Shown: positions 45,191 through 55,433 of the stretch, one piece after another | Numbering within the stretch: the stretch's first letter is position 1 | Layout: each line of letters begins with the position of its first letter | Source of the DNA: an uncultured Aquimarina sp. | Lineage (GTDB): Bacteria; Bacteroidota; Bacteroidia; Flavobacteriales; Flavobacteriaceae | Assembly: GCA_947498705.1 (NCBI GenBank) | Contig: CANMLW010000001.1 | Coordinates: forward strand, 992,001 to 1,056,000 | Reading direction: 5' to 3' | DNA: 64,000 nt | The notes under the pieces: generated by a model | What the model was told of the DNA's origin: nothing | Seen by the model: only the letters and a program-made list of their open reading frames with translations | The model's database searches: none | Made by a program: the position numbers and the translations under genes

Positions 45191-46414
45191 TTACAAAACT
45201 TCACTTAAAACCTCTAATGGATTTTCTTCTTGTATTCTTTTTTCTGTTTCTTTTGTTTGTTCTTTTTCTTGTTGGCGCTGTGCTTCTCTTTGACTACTCA
45301 CACTTAAAACAATTCCTATCGCCAAACATGTCATCCAAATAGATGTCCCACCACTACTTATAAGTGGTAACGTTTGCCCAGTAACAGGAAATAACTCTAC
45401 TGCAACCGCCATATTTATCAATGCCTGAAAAACAATAGGCAATCCAACTCCTATAACTAATAGTTTACCAAAAATATCACCACATTTATGAGCAACAATA
45501 ACCAAACGCAGCAATAACATTGTATACAACAGCATTAAAAAAATTCCTCCTACAAAACCCCATTCTTCAATAATAATTGCATAAATAAAATCTGAAGAAG
45601 ACTGTGGCAAGAAGTTTCTTTGCACACTTTTCCCAGGTCCTGCACCCATTACTCCTCCTCTTGCAATTGCTATTTTTGCTCTTTCTATTTGATAATCTTC
45701 TTGTGTATCTTTATCATCACTAAAGTTCTCTATCCTACTCACCCAAGTATCTACCCTATTTGGAAAAACACCCGGAAATGCTTTTGCAAACAAAATGAAA
45801 AAAGTAAGTATCAAGAGCCCCGATCCCAATATCACAGAAATATACTTTACTGGATACCCTCCTATAAAAACAAGAACAATTACCATCGAGAAGATAATCG
45901 CAGTTGTAGAAAAATTAGCCGGTAAAATTAACATTAAAATCAAAAATACAGGCATCCATAGCGGCAGTAAGGTTTCTTTAAACGATACAACTTTATCCTT
46001 AATCTTTGACAGGTATCGTGCAACATACGCCATTAGCACTACAGCAGCCAACGTAGAGGTTTGAAATGTAACTCCTACAAACGGCACTCTAATCCATCGA
46101 CTTGCATTTGCTCCTCCTATGGTGGTATTCTGTGCCATTGTAACCAACAACAATACAATGATCACAGGTATCATAATAATAGAAAGTCCCTTAAAATAAT
46201 GATATGGTATTTTATGCACTCCGTACATAATCAAAAAACCTAAAACCAGATGTGCAAAATGCTTAATCAAAAAAGTAAAAGTATCTCCATCTCCGTATAA
46301 ATAAGCCAAATTACTGCTTGCACTATACACAGGAAGAAAAGAGAACAAGGCTAGCAAGGCTGCAATAGCCCAAACCATCTTATCTCCTTTAATATTTGTT
46401 AATACTTTTGTCAT
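45191..46414 (-). CDS. ftsW: FtsW/RodA-family peptidoglycan glycosyltransferase
   Basis: The 407-residue SEDS protein has about ten membrane segments and the landmarks TIGGANASRWIRV, the GPGKSVQRNFLPQSSSDFIYAIIIEEWG loop that contains the catalytic region, and the C-terminal PVTGQTLPLISSGGTS. SEDS proteins polymerise lipid II together with a class B PBP, here FtsI encoded upstream. Location inside the dcw cluster favours FtsW over RodA. The charged C-terminal tail is cytoplasmic. Confidence 0.95.
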   Translation of the reverse strand: MTKVLTNIKGDKMVWAIAALLALFSFLPVYSASSNLAYLYGDGDTFTFLIKHFAHLVLGFLIMYGVHKIPYHYFKGLSIIMIPVIIVLLLVTMAQNTTIGGANASRWIRVPFVGVTFQTSTLAAVVLMAYVARYLSKIKDKVVSFKETLLPLWMPVFLILMLILPANFSTTAIIFSMVIVLVFIGGYPVKYISVILGSGLLILTFFILFAKAFPGVFPNRVDTWVSRIENFSDDKDTQEDYQIERAKIAIARGGVMGAGPGKSVQRNFLPQSSSDFIYAIIIEEWGFVGGIFLMLLYTMLLLRLVIVAHKCGDIFGKLLVIGVGLPIVFQALINMAVAVELFPVTGQTLPLISSGGTSIWMTCLAIGIVLSVSSQREAQRQQEKEQTKETEKRIQEENPLEVLSEVL

Positions 46415-46499
46415 CTAATCCTATATTACTTTTTGCATGTACTATACCTTAATACTATTTTAAGCTGCGTCTATCCATTTTTGACTTCGGACACTACTT

Positions 46500-47837
46500 T
46501 TATAGCTCTCGTACTGCTTCTTTAAACTGTCTTCCTCTTTCTTCGTAGTTTTTAAACAAATCAAAACTCGCACATGCCGGAGATAACAAAACATTTTCAT
46601 TTCTCTCTGCTATCTCATACGCCATGTTTACTGCTTCTTTCATAGATTGTGTTTCTAAAATATGATCTACGCAGTTGCCAAATGAATTAATAATCTTAGT
46701 ATTATCTACTCCTAAGCAAATAATAGCTTTTACCTTTTCATTTACCAGTGAATAAAGCTCTGTGTAATCATTTCCTTTATCTACTCCTCCTACAATCCAC
46801 ACGGTTGCTGACTTCATTGCGTCTAAAGCATAATAAGTAGCATTTACATTGGTAGCTTTAGAATCATTTATGTATTGTACATTATTTATTTTCAATACAC
46901 TTTCTAACCTGTGTTCTACCCCATGAAAGTTCTCTAAACATTCTCTGATCGTATTTTTTCTAATTTTCAACAAATGAGACACTGTGGCAGCAGCCATAGC
47001 GTTCTTAACGTTGTGATTTCCTTTGAGTGCTAAATCTGTTGTTGGCATGGTAATTTTATTGTTATCTATTATTATTGTTATATTTTCTTTTTCTAAATAC
47101 GCCCCGTTATTATCTATCTTTTTGGTCAACGAAAAAGGCAAAAGCTTTGATTTTATTGGGTGTCTATCTAAATAATTTGTTATATTCTTATCATCTGCGT
47201 CATAAATAAAGTAATCAAACTCACTTTGATTCATGGCTATCCTAAATTTTGACGCTATATACTTCTCTAATTTATAGTCATATCGATCCAAATGATCAGG
47301 AGTTATATTTGTCAAAATTGCTATATGAGGAGTAAAATCTACAATACCATCCAACTGAAAGCTACTTAGCTCCAAAACATAATAACGAGAATTTTTCTCT
47401 GCTACCTGCTTTGCAAAACTATCCCCAATATTACCCGCCATACTTACATCCAACTCACCTCCCTTTAATAAGTGATGCGTCAACATTGTTGTTGTGGTTT
47501 TACCATTACTACCGGTAATACCCACAATGGTAGCAGAGGTATATTGTGCTCCAAATTCGATTTCTGATATCACAGGAATTCCTTTTTCTTTTATATCGCT
47601 TATCAACGATATATTATCAGGAATTCCTGGGCTTTTCATAACCACATCAGCATTTAGAATTTGAGCAATCGTATGTTGCTTTTCTTCCCATTCGACTTCA
47701 AAACTTTTAAGAACTTCTTTATAATAATCTGTTATTACTCCTTTATCAGAAACAAAAACATTATATCCTTTTCTTTTGCCCAATATTGCGGTTCCTACTC
47801 CACTTTCTCCTGCGCCCAATACCACTAACCTTTTCAT
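46500..47837 (-). CDS. murD: UDP-N-acetylmuramoylalanine--D-glutamate ligase
   Basis: MurD adds D-Glu to UDP-MurNAc-L-Ala. The 445-residue enzyme starts with the Rossmann-like LVVLGAGESGVGTAILG, has the ATP loop VGITGSNGKTTTTMLTHHLL (about residues 105-124), NITPDHLDRYD, and the C-terminal LSPACASFDLFKNYEERG that is diagnostic of MurD. It lies 1 bp after mraY and 85 bp before ftsW. Confidence 0.97.
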   Translation of the reverse strand: MKRLVVLGAGESGVGTAILGKRKGYNVFVSDKGVITDYYKEVLKSFEVEWEEKQHTIAQILNADVVMKSPGIPDNISLISDIKEKGIPVISEIEFGAQYTSATIVGITGSNGKTTTTMLTHHLLKGGELDVSMAGNIGDSFAKQVAEKNSRYYVLELSSFQLDGIVDFTPHIAILTNITPDHLDRYDYKLEKYIASKFRIAMNQSEFDYFIYDADDKNITNYLDRHPIKSKLLPFSLTKKIDNNGAYLEKENITIIIDNNKITMPTTDLALKGNHNVKNAMAAATVSHLLKIRKNTIRECLENFHGVEHRLESVLKINNVQYINDSKATNVNATYYALDAMKSATVWIVGGVDKGNDYTELYSLVNEKVKAIICLGVDNTKIINSFGNCVDHILETQSMKEAVNMAYEIAERNENVLLSPACASFDLFKNYEERGRQFKEAVREL

Positions 47838-47838
47838 A

Positions 47839-49068
47839 TCATCTTACCTTAAGCGTGATCACTGCAATAATTGCCAGAAAAATTCCTACGATCCAAAATC
47901 TAGCTACAATTTTACTTTCATGTATTCCTTTTTTCTGATAATGATGATGTAAAGGGGACATCAAAAATATTCGTCTTCCTTCACCATATTTTTTCCTGGT
48001 ATATTTAAAATAACTCACCTGCATCATTACGGATAGTGTCTCAATAAAAAAGATTCCGCATAAAATTGGAATTAAAAACTCTTTACGAATTGCAATAGCA
48101 ATTACTGCAATAATCCCTCCTATTGTCAAGCTACCCGTATCTCCCATAAAAACCTGTGCAGGAAAAGTATTGTACCATAAAAATCCTACCAACGCTCCTG
48201 CAAAAGCAGCGACAAAAATGGTAATTTCACCAGAGTTGGGGATATACATTACATTGAGATAATCTGAAAAAATTATATTACCCGACACCCATGCAAATAA
48301 TGCCAACGTAAGCACTATTATAGCAGATGACCCTGCTGCAAGACCATCTATCCCATCGGTAAGGTTTGCTCCATTAGAAACTGCAGTTACAATAAAAATC
48401 ACAATAGGAATAAATATAATCCAGGCATACTTTGCCAGATCCGGGTTAATCCATGATATCAAACTTGCATAATCAAATTCATTATTCTTAAAAAAAGGAA
48501 TTGTTGTTTTGGTAGATTTTATCGCAGCTTTAAACTCAGATTCACCTTCAACTGTTACAACCTGTTCTGTATCCGTATTTGCCTTTTCTTCTTTAATAGT
48601 AATATCTTCATGAAAATACATTGTACACCCCACAATGAGCCCTAACACCACCTGTCCTATCACTTTGAACTTACCAGCTAATCCCGCCTTATCCTTTCTT
48701 TTAATTTTTAAGTAGTCATCAGCAAAACCAATTACTCCCATCCATAGTGTAGTAACTATTAATAGAATTACATATATATTATCAAGTTTTGCAAACAATA
48801 ACACAGGAACTAAGGTTGCCAGAATAATAATGATTCCCCCCATAGTTGGCGTCCCTGCTTTTTGAGCCTGACCTTCTAATCCAAGTTCACGAATACTTTC
48901 TCCCATTTGTTTTGTTCTAAGGAAATTAATTATTCGCTTACCATAAATCGTAGAGATTAATAGCGAAAGTATAATTGCCATAGCAGCTCTGAACGTTATA
49001 AACTGAAACAACGTAGCTCCTGGAAACTGATACTCACTTTCTAAATATTCAAATAAATAGTATAACAT
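47839..49068 (-). CDS. mraY: phospho-N-acetylmuramoyl-pentapeptide transferase
   Basis: MraY forms lipid I from UDP-MurNAc-pentapeptide and undecaprenyl phosphate. The 409-residue integral membrane enzyme has the catalytic motifs [33 protein letters not shown] and [11 protein letters not shown]. It is about 50 residues longer than the E. coli protein; the excess is a charged loop with [18 protein letters not shown] after the GCTMYFHED segment, an insertion seen in Bacteroidota. It lies 43 bp after murE. Confidence 0.97.
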   Translation of the reverse strand: MLYYLFEYLESEYQFPGATLFQFITFRAAMAIILSLLISTIYGKRIINFLRTKQMGESIRELGLEGQAQKAGTPTMGGIIIILATLVPVLLFAKLDNIYVILLIVTTLWMGVIGFADDYLKIKRKDKAGLAGKFKVIGQVVLGLIVGCTMYFHEDITIKEEKANTDTEQVVTVEGESEFKAAIKSTKTTIPFFKNNEFDYASLISWINPDLAKYAWIIFIPIVIFIVTAVSNGANLTDGIDGLAAGSSAIIVLTLALFAWVSGNIIFSDYLNVMYIPNSGEITIFVAAFAGALVGFLWYNTFPAQVFMGDTGSLTIGGIIAVIAIAIRKEFLIPILCGIFFIETLSVMMQVSYFKYTRKKYGEGRRIFLMSPLHHHYQKKGIHESKIVARFWIVGIFLAIIAVITLKVR

Positions 49069-49111
49069 ATATATCTCTACCTTTTTATAGCCTGCTAAAG
49101 CACTAAAGGGT

Positions 49112-50575
49112 TTATTTGTTAAGTTTTTTAAGTTCTTGTTTTATAATTTCAAAATCATTAAATTCTGTTCTTTCTCCATTAATTTCCTGATATGTTTCAT
49201 GACCTTTTCCTGCAACAAGAATAATATCATCTTTACTTGCAAATTGACATGCCACTTTAATCGCTTGTTTTCTATCAGTAATCGACAGCACTTTTTTATA
49301 ATTTTGAGGTTCTACCCCTTTTTCTATATCTTCAATAATCTTATCAGGATCTTCTGTTCGTGGATTATCACTGGTGAAAATCACTTTATTACTTAGCTTT
49401 GCTGCTATATTACCCATTACCGGGCGTTTCATTTTATCTCTATCACCACCGCAACCAACAATCGTGATCAGAGTTTCATTATTTGTTCTTATATCATTGA
49501 TAGTCTCTAATACATTTTTCAATGCATCAGGAGTATGTGCATAGTCCACAATTGCTGTTATTTTTTGATCAGATATCAAGTATTGAAACCTACCACTGAC
49601 ACTTTGTAAATCACTTAACAATTGAAGCGTTTCAAGGTTTTCTAATCCAAGAAGTTCTGCGGTACCAAAAATTGCCAGCAGATTATACGCATTAAAACTT
49701 CCTATAAGCTTTGTCCATACCTCGTGATCATTTAGCTTTAAAAGCAAGCCTTCTAAACTGCTTTCTAAAATTTGACCTCGATAATTTGCATATGATTTCA
49801 ACGCATAGGTATATTGTTTTGCTTTAGTGTTTTGAAGCATAAACATCCCATTCTTATCATCTTTATTTACTAATGCAAATGCTTTGGGTGACAAACCATC
49901 AAAAAACTCCTTTTTTACATCTCTATACTCTTTGAACGTATTATGGTAATCTAAATGATCATGTGATAAATTGGTAAAAACCCCACCTTCAAATACTAAT
50001 CCTTCTGTTCTTTTTTGATGAATCCCGTGAGAGCTCACCTCCATAAAACAGTATTCTACCCCTGCCTTATTCATTTCATTAAGGTAAAAGTTGATCGTTA
50101 AAGAATCGGGAGTCGTATGTGTTGCCTTATACTCCTGAGTGTCGACCAATATTTTTACTGTAGACAATAAACCCACTTTAAACCCTGCTTTCTTAAACAA
50201 TTGATACAAAAGTGTTGCTATGGTTGTTTTTCCGTTAGTTCCTGTTACACCAACCAGCTTCAAATTAGCAGATGGAGCATCATAATAATTAGAAGCCATA
50301 ATAGCCAATGCTGATTGCGTATCATTTACCTCAACATACGTCACTCCTTTTATTTTAGCATCTGGTATCTTTTCACAAATAACAACTACCGCACCTTGAT
50401 CTATTGCTTTTTGGATAAAAGCATGACCATCTGACACAGAACCACGAATTGCAACAAACACATCGTTTTGCTCAATATTCCTAGAATCAAACTCTATCTT
50501 ATTGACATCAATAGTGGTTGCACCAACAACAGTATCAATAGCTACTTTATATAAAATATCTTTTAAAGGTGTCAC
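49112..50575 (-). CDS. murE: UDP-MurNAc-tripeptide ligase (meso-diaminopimelate type)
   Basis: The 487-residue enzyme adds the third residue of the peptide stem. The ATP loop is [17 protein letters not shown] (about residues 108-124), the carbamylated-lysine region is [18 protein letters not shown], and the substrate motif is [13 protein letters not shown] indicates meso-DAP rather than lysine. Its start overlaps the ftsI stop by four bases (ATGA). Confidence 0.97.
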   Translation of the reverse strand: MTPLKDILYKVAIDTVVGATTIDVNKIEFDSRNIEQNDVFVAIRGSVSDGHAFIQKAIDQGAVVVICEKIPDAKIKGVTYVEVNDTQSALAIMASNYYDAPSANLKLVGVTGTNGKTTIATLLYQLFKKAGFKVGLLSTVKILVDTQEYKATHTTPDSLTINFYLNEMNKAGVEYCFMEVSSHGIHQKRTEGLVFEGGVFTNLSHDHLDYHNTFKEYRDVKKEFFDGLSPKAFALVNKDDKNGMFMLQNTKAKQYTYALKSYANYRGQILESSLEGLLLKLNDHEVWTKLIGSFNAYNLLAIFGTAELLGLENLETLQLLSDLQSVSGRFQYLISDQKITAIVDYAHTPDALKNVLETINDIRTNNETLITIVGCGGDRDKMKRPVMGNIAAKLSNKVIFTSDNPRTEDPDKIIEDIEKGVEPQNYKKVLSITDRKQAIKVACQFASKDDIILVAGKGHETYQEINGERTEFNDFEIIKQELKKLNK

Positions 50576-52563
50576 GATAATTCTAGTCTTACTGTTTGGT
50601 TTATTTTTACTTTTGTTCCCGGCTCTATTGATTGCTTATCAACTTTACCAGCTCCTTTTATTTCTACTTTAAGCCCCATATTTTCTAATAAAGAAATTAC
50701 ATCCATAGCTGGCATTCCTTTTACATTAGGCATAATCGTTTTATATTTCTGTGCATTTTGATAGTATGAATCATAACTTTTTACTTTCACTTCTCTCTCT
50801 ATCATATCATAAGTTATTTCATCAATAACCGGTATATCATTATATATTTTTGTTGCTATTGTTTTAAAAACAGGAGCAGCAACTTCATTGCCATAATACC
50901 CTTTCTCTTTATTTGGTTTATGCACAACTACAATACATGAATAAATTGGTTTATCTGTTGGAAAATATCCCGCAAAAGATGAGATATATTCTCTACTATC
51001 TTTACCATAATTACCCCAACAAGTGCCTGTTTTACCTGCTATTCCGAAATTATTAGTTTGTATGTTATCTGCTGTTCCTCTTTTAACTACATTCTTCATC
51101 ATTTCCTGAACAATTTTGGCAGTCTCTGTCGAACAAATGGTTGGGTTTAATATTTCTTTATCAAATTTTTCACGGGTCCTATCCCAAGCTTTTACTTCCT
51201 TAATAAATCTCGGTTTTACCATCTCACCATCATTAGCTATTGCATTATAAAAAGCCAATGTTTGTAGTGGTGTAAGTGCTACTCCATACCCATGTGCCAT
51301 CCACGGTAAAGTAGTACCATACCAGTCTTTATCTCCCGGATAAGGTATCTTAGGCTTCCCTTCTCCTTTAATAGACACTCCTAATGTTTCACCTAACCCC
51401 ATATTTATGAGACGATCAATAAACTTTCTAGGGTTATCTCTATAATTCTCATCAATCATTTTTGCAAAGGCTGTATTTGATGAAAGCTCAAATGCCTTGG
51501 CGGCAGAAATCTTACCATACCCTCCCCATTTAGAATCTTTTACCACTCTATCGTAAAATTTTACCCGACCATTCTCTGTATCAATTACATAGCTAGAATC
51601 AATTACCTTATCTTCTAAGGCAGCGACCATAGTCATTAACTTAAATGTAGATCCCGGCTCGTGTGATTCTCCTACGGCATAATTTAATCGCTCATAATAC
51701 TGACCTGCTTTGGTGCGTCCCAAATTAGAAATTGCTTTAATCTCTCCTGTTTCGGTTTCCATCACAACTGCTGTGCCGTGTTCTGCTTCAAATTCTTCTA
51801 ATTGTTTCAGCAATGCATGATGCGTAATATCTTGAATATTAACATCTATAGTAGATACCACATCATATCCATCTTGTGGCTCAACCTCATTAGCATCTCC
51901 TAATGGTTTCCATTGATTCTTTGCTATTTTTTGTTTTTTACGCTTTCCATCTTTTCCTCTTAAAAACGGACCATATGCTCCTTCTAACCCCACTCGCGTA
52001 TAATACCCCTGCTCATCTCTTCTTTCATACCCAACGGTGCGCTCTGCTATCTTACCTATCGGATGCTCTCTTACTGTTCTTTGCTCTACGATAAGCCCCC
52101 CTCTATTAGCTCCAAACTCAAAAAGTGGGAATTTCTTAACTCTCATATACTGTGAATACCCAAGATTTCTACAAACCAACAAGTACCTATTCTTATTTGC
52201 TCTTGCAGTTCTAAGTATTTTATTATAATAAGATGCAGGTCTATTAAATTCTTTTGACAAGGCAAGACAAAGAGGTTTTACTTGTTCTCTAAAATCTTTA
52301 TCGGTTACAGTAATAGCATCAAATCGTATATCATATTTAGGAACAGATGTTGCCAGAAGATTTCCTTTACTATCATAAAGGTTGCCTCGATTTGCAGGAA
52401 TATCGAATGTTTTAAAAACTCGATCCTGAGCTTTTTTACGATACATATCACCTTCTACAAACTGGATATTCACTAATTTCACCAATACAACAACTGCAAA
52501 AACAAACATGCATGCCGCAATAAAGTACAAGCGATTTATTATGTTCTTTTCGTTTACTGCCAA
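50572..52563 (-). CDS. ftsI: FtsI, class B penicillin-binding protein with PASTA domain
   Basis: The 663-residue transpeptidase cross-links septal peptidoglycan. It has an N-terminal helix (about 10-30), a PBP dimerisation domain with RGNLYDSKGNLLA, and a transpeptidase domain with SxxK (PGSTFKLM), SxN (SSNTAFAK) and KTG (GKTGTCWG). A C-terminal PASTA domain (about 595-663) has NVKGMPAMDVISLLENMGLK. It lies 6 bp after the ftsL gene and overlaps murE. Confidence 0.97.
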   Translation of the reverse strand: MAVNEKNIINRLYFIAACMFVFAVVVLVKLVNIQFVEGDMYRKKAQDRVFKTFDIPANRGNLYDSKGNLLATSVPKYDIRFDAITVTDKDFREQVKPLCLALSKEFNRPASYYNKILRTARANKNRYLLVCRNLGYSQYMRVKKFPLFEFGANRGGLIVEQRTVREHPIGKIAERTVGYERRDEQGYYTRVGLEGAYGPFLRGKDGKRKKQKIAKNQWKPLGDANEVEPQDGYDVVSTIDVNIQDITHHALLKQLEEFEAEHGTAVVMETETGEIKAISNLGRTKAGQYYERLNYAVGESHEPGSTFKLMTMVAALEDKVIDSSYVIDTENGRVKFYDRVVKDSKWGGYGKISAAKAFELSSNTAFAKMIDENYRDNPRKFIDRLINMGLGETLGVSIKGEGKPKIPYPGDKDWYGTTLPWMAHGYGVALTPLQTLAFYNAIANDGEMVKPRFIKEVKAWDRTREKFDKEILNPTICSTETAKIVQEMMKNVVKRGTADNIQTNNFGIAGKTGTCWGNYGKDSREYISSFAGYFPTDKPIYSCIVVVHKPNKEKGYYGNEVAAPVFKTIATKIYNDIPVIDEITYDMIEREVKVKSYDSYYQNAQKYKTIMPNVKGMPAMDVISLLENMGLKVEIKGAGKVDKQSIEPGTKVKINQTVRLELS

Positions 52564-52569
52564 AATAAT

Positions 52570-52881
52570 TTACTTTTTAACGATTATTTTTCTTGGTGGA
52601 TTTGCAGGGCGCTTAAGTCCTTTTCGGGTCATTTTTTTTATAATAGATGACTCCATTTTCAATCTCATTAATTCTGTTTTACCATCTACAAATTGTGTTC
52701 GCAATTCTCTTACTTCATTATTTAATTTTGCTATTTCATGAACTTTACTTTCAGCATTATGAGAGCTCGCAATCATAATGATTGCTAAAAAGGAAAGAAA
52801 TAGTAACATGCGCCAATTTTTCATAGCATCATCTGCTATCAAAAATTTACCTTTTACTATATCGTAAACCGTTTGCTTCAT
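52570..52881 (-). CDS. ftsL: FtsL-like cell division protein
   Basis: The 103-residue bitopic protein has one membrane helix (MLLFLSFLAIIMIASSH, about residues 26-42) and then a coiled coil with heptads (KVHEIAKLNNEVRELRTQFV) and a basic C-terminus (KRPANPPRKIIVKK). FtsL sequences are poorly conserved; size, topology and position between rsmH and ftsI support the call. It forms the FtsQLB linker to FtsI/FtsW. Confidence 0.88.
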   Translation of the reverse strand: MKQTVYDIVKGKFLIADDAMKNWRMLLFLSFLAIIMIASSHNAESKVHEIAKLNNEVRELRTQFVDGKTELMRLKMESSIIKKMTRKGLKRPANPPRKIIVKK

Positions 52882-52886
52882 AATTC

Positions 52887-53819
52887 TTATTTAAACTTTT
52901 TTTTATTAGTAGCGGCCTCTAATGATATTCTTTCTGCCACTCTAAGTTTGGCGCTTCGTGCTCTATTATTTGTTTTAATTTCTTCTTCTGTAGGTATTAC
53001 CAAGCCTCCTATCTTTTTATATGGCACCGATACATTGCCATATAAATCTTTTTCTGGCTCCCCTTCGAACATTCCACTACGTATAAACCTCTTTACCAAC
53101 CTATCTTCTAGAGAATGATATGAGATCAAACTAATTCTACCTCCTACATTCAAAAGTTCTACGGTTTGAATTAAAAATTCTTTAAGAACTTCTATTTCCT
53201 GATTCACCTCTATACGTATTGCCTGATATATTTGTGCCAGCACTTTGTGTTCTCTATGTTTTGGCAAAAAGGGAAGCAACACTTCTTTTAGTGTTTCACT
53301 CGTTTTAATTTCATTAGTACCTCTTGCGGCTACAATAGCTCTTGCCAATTTGGGTGCATTTCTTAATTCTCCATATTGCAACAACAATGCTCTTAAGTCT
53401 AATTCATCATACTCATTTATGATGTGATATGCAGACACTTCTTTATCCTGATTCATTCTCATATCAAGATCTGCTTCAAATCTTGTAGAAAAACCTCTAT
53501 CTGCTACATCAAACTGATGAGACGAAACTCCAAAATCTCCTAAAATCCCATCAACCTTCTTCACTCCATAAAACCTAAGAAATCGTTTAATAAATCTAAA
53601 ATTCTCGTTGATCAACGTAAATCTTTCGTCTTCAATTTTATTTCTTAGTGCATCTTTATCTTGATCAAAAGCAATCAATTTTCCTTTAGGCCCTAATCGC
53701 GATAAAATTTCTTTAGAATGGCCACCACCTCCAAACGTAACATCAACATATGTCCCTTCTGGATTGATGGCCAACCCATCTACTGTTTCTTTAAGTAATA
53801 CCGGATTATGATACTCCAT
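52887..53819 (-). CDS. rsmH: 16S rRNA (cytosine(1402)-N(4))-methyltransferase
   Basis: RsmH (MraW) methylates N4 of C1402 in the ribosomal P site. The 310-residue enzyme has HNPVLLKETVDGL at the N-terminus, SAM motif I VDVTFGGGGHSKEILSRL, ILGDFGVSSHQFD, the RFSTRFEADLDMRM-like segment and the C-terminal ISYHSLEDRLVKRFI that is unique to the family. It is the second gene of the dcw cluster, 54 bp after mraZ. Confidence 0.97.
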   Translation of the reverse strand: MEYHNPVLLKETVDGLAINPEGTYVDVTFGGGGHSKEILSRLGPKGKLIAFDQDKDALRNKIEDERFTLINENFRFIKRFLRFYGVKKVDGILGDFGVSSHQFDVADRGFSTRFEADLDMRMNQDKEVSAYHIINEYDELDLRALLLQYGELRNAPKLARAIVAARGTNEIKTSETLKEVLLPFLPKHREHKVLAQIYQAIRIEVNQEIEVLKEFLIQTVELLNVGGRISLISYHSLEDRLVKRFIRSGMFEGEPEKDLYGNVSVPYKKIGGLVIPTEEEIKTNNRARSAKLRVAERISLEAATNKKKFK

Positions 53820-53873
53820 CTATTTTTTCATTTATTCTATCAACACTTAAAAAGAATATGATTATCTCCCGAG

Positions 53874-54344
53874 TTATTCTCCCAGATTTATTTCATCATC
53901 AAACCCCATTACCTCTTCTGCCAAATCTGCAAAATCATCTGCGGTATCTTCGATTGCCTTCTCATACTGTTCTTTATCCCAAATTTCTAGAATATTAACA
54001 GCTGATGACAACACCAAGTCTTTTGTAATCCCAGCAAAACCAATTAAATCTTTTGGTATCAAAAGACGACCTGCTGTATCAATTTCAACTACTTTTACAC
54101 CTGCCGTAAACTTTCGGATAAAGTCATTATTTTTCTTTTTAAACCTATTGAGTTTATTCATTTTTTGCATTAAAAGATTCCATTCTGCCATTGGATACAA
54201 TTCTAAACATGGCTGAAAAACACCTCTTTTTAATACAAAACCATCTTGTAACACAGATGAGAGCTGCTTCTTAAAAGCAACAGGCATCATCAAACGCCCC
54301 TTAGCGTCTGCCTTACACTCATATGTACCAATAAGATGTACCAC
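53874..54344 (-). CDS. mraZ: transcriptional regulator MraZ
   Basis: The 156-residue protein has two SpoVT/AbrB-type half-domains, each with a D-x-x-GR motif (DAKGRLMMPVAFK near residue 13 and DTAGRLLIPKDLI near residue 90). MraZ forms a ring, binds repeated operators in front of its own gene and tunes the dcw operon. Three 10-bp direct repeats of the expected kind lie 45-74 bp upstream. It is the first gene of the - strand dcw cluster. Confidence 0.96.
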   Translation of the reverse strand: MVHLIGTYECKADAKGRLMMPVAFKKQLSSVLQDGFVLKRGVFQPCLELYPMAEWNLLMQKMNKLNRFKKKNNDFIRKFTAGVKVVEIDTAGRLLIPKDLIGFAGITKDLVLSSAVNILEIWDKEQYEKAIEDTADDFADLAEEVMGFDDEINLGE

Positions 54345-54370
54345 TTTGTTTCCCTAAACGTTTAATTATT

Positions 54371-54378
54371 CAAATATA
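54371..54378 (-). promoter_or_regulatory. -7 promoter element of the dcw operon
   Basis: On the - strand this reads TATATTTG, an exact TAnnTTTG match, 27 bp before the mraZ ATG. The putative MraZ repeats begin 10 bp upstream and cover its -33 region. Confidence 0.6.
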
Positions 54379-54388
54379 TTGAAAATAT

Positions 54389-54418
54389 TACCACTTTTTA
54401 CCACTTTTTACCACATTG
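54389..54418 (-). promoter_or_regulatory. putative MraZ operator: three 10-bp direct repeats
   Basis: On the - strand GTGGTAAAAA occurs twice in tandem and GTGGTAATAT follows, so the GTGG core recurs every 10 bp. E. coli MraZ binds TGGG-type repeats with the same 10-bp period upstream of mraZ. The spacing and position indicate an autoregulatory site that overlaps the promoter. The 54345-54645 gap holds this site, the dcw promoter, the + strand promoter and no gene. Confidence 0.75.
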
Positions 54419-54612
54419 TTAATAAGTTATCCCACAAAAAGAAAAAGAAGCCCCCTTAAAAACCTTAATCTTTTGTTTATCAGAATACTACAAAAAGCCC
54501 GTAAACACTTGGATTTCACTCATTTTTGAGCAGAAATAATCCATTCTAAAAAAAAACATAAAATTCATTTTGTACTATTGATAAAAAATCTAAAAACTAA
54601 ATATGAAAATGC

Positions 54613-54620
54613 TATATTTG
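54613..54620 (+). promoter_or_regulatory. -7 promoter element of the alpha/beta hydrolase gene
   Basis: TATATTTG is an exact TAnnTTTG match 25 bp before the ATG at 54646. No well-placed TTG was found at 17-23 bp upstream, so the -33 part is weak. Confidence 0.5.
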
Positions 54621-54645
54621 CCTTTAATTCTTGTAAGAAGTATTA

Positions 54646-55416
54646 ATGAAGCACGAATTAAAAAAAGACGGAAAGTTTAGTTATCTAGATTTAGGAGAGG
54701 GCACACCGATCATCATTTTACATGGATTGATGGGCGGCTTGAGCAATTTCGAAGGTGTTGCCTCCTATTTCCCTAAACAAGGATATAAAGTTTTAATTCC
54801 AGAACTTCCAATCTACACGTTACCCTTAATAAAAACTAAGGTGAGCACCTATGCTAGGTTTCTTAAAAGCTTCATAGATCATCTTGGGTATGGAGACAAA
54901 GAAGTAATACTTCTTGGCAATTCGTTAGGAGGTCATATTGGCTTGTTATGCACCAAAATGTTTCCTGAAAAAGTAAAAGCTTTGGTAATCACAGGTAGCT
55001 CTGGATTGTACGAAAGTGCTATGGGTGAAAGCTACCCTAAACGTGGAGACTACGAGTATATTAAAGCTAAAGCAGAAAACGTATTTTATGATCCAGAAAT
55101 TGCTACAAAAGAGATTGTAGATGAAGTATATGCTACTGTAAATGATCGTCACAAATTAATTAGAACCTTGGCCATTGCAAAAAGTGCAATTCGACATAAT
55201 ATGGCCAAAGATTTACCCAATATGCAAACACCAACTTGCATAATATGGGGCAAAAATGATAATGTAACACCTCCAGAGGTTGCTGACGACTTTAACAGAT
55301 TACTACCAGATTCTGATTTATATTGGATTGACAAATGTGGTCATGCCGCCATGATGGAACACCCCGAAGAATTTAACCAGTTATTTCATAGCTGGCTACT
55401 AGAGCGAGACATATAA
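54646..55416 (+). CDS. alpha/beta hydrolase
   Basis: The 256-residue cytoplasmic protein has the alpha/beta-hydrolase features in order: oxyanion region ILHGLMGGLSNF (about 29-40), nucleophile elbow LGNSLGGHIG (Ser near residue 93), acid WGKNDNVTPPE and base CGHAAMMEHPEEF. It resembles MhpC/BioH-like esterases with a helical cap, but the substrate is unknown. It is divergent from mraZ and 17 bp upstream of engB, a conserved neighbourhood in flavobacteria. Confidence 0.9.
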   Translation: MKHELKKDGKFSYLDLGEGTPIIILHGLMGGLSNFEGVASYFPKQGYKVLIPELPIYTLPLIKTKVSTYARFLKSFIDHLGYGDKEVILLGNSLGGHIGLLCTKMFPEKVKALVITGSSGLYESAMGESYPKRGDYEYIKAKAENVFYDPEIATKEIVDEVYATVNDRHKLIRTLAIAKSAIRHNMAKDLPNMQTPTCIIWGKNDNVTPPEVADDFNRLLPDSDLYWIDKCGHAAMMEHPEEFNQLFHSWLLERDI

Positions 55417-55433
55417 TTTGAAACTTTGATACT

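Noticed and set aside
45620-46243. Several + strand open frames opposite ftsW
   Set aside because: They are low-complexity shadows of a conserved - strand membrane protein gene, with no start context or family features.
54389-54418. Short tandem repeats as a possible CRISPR
   Set aside because: Units are 10 bp with no spacers; position and period fit an MraZ operator.
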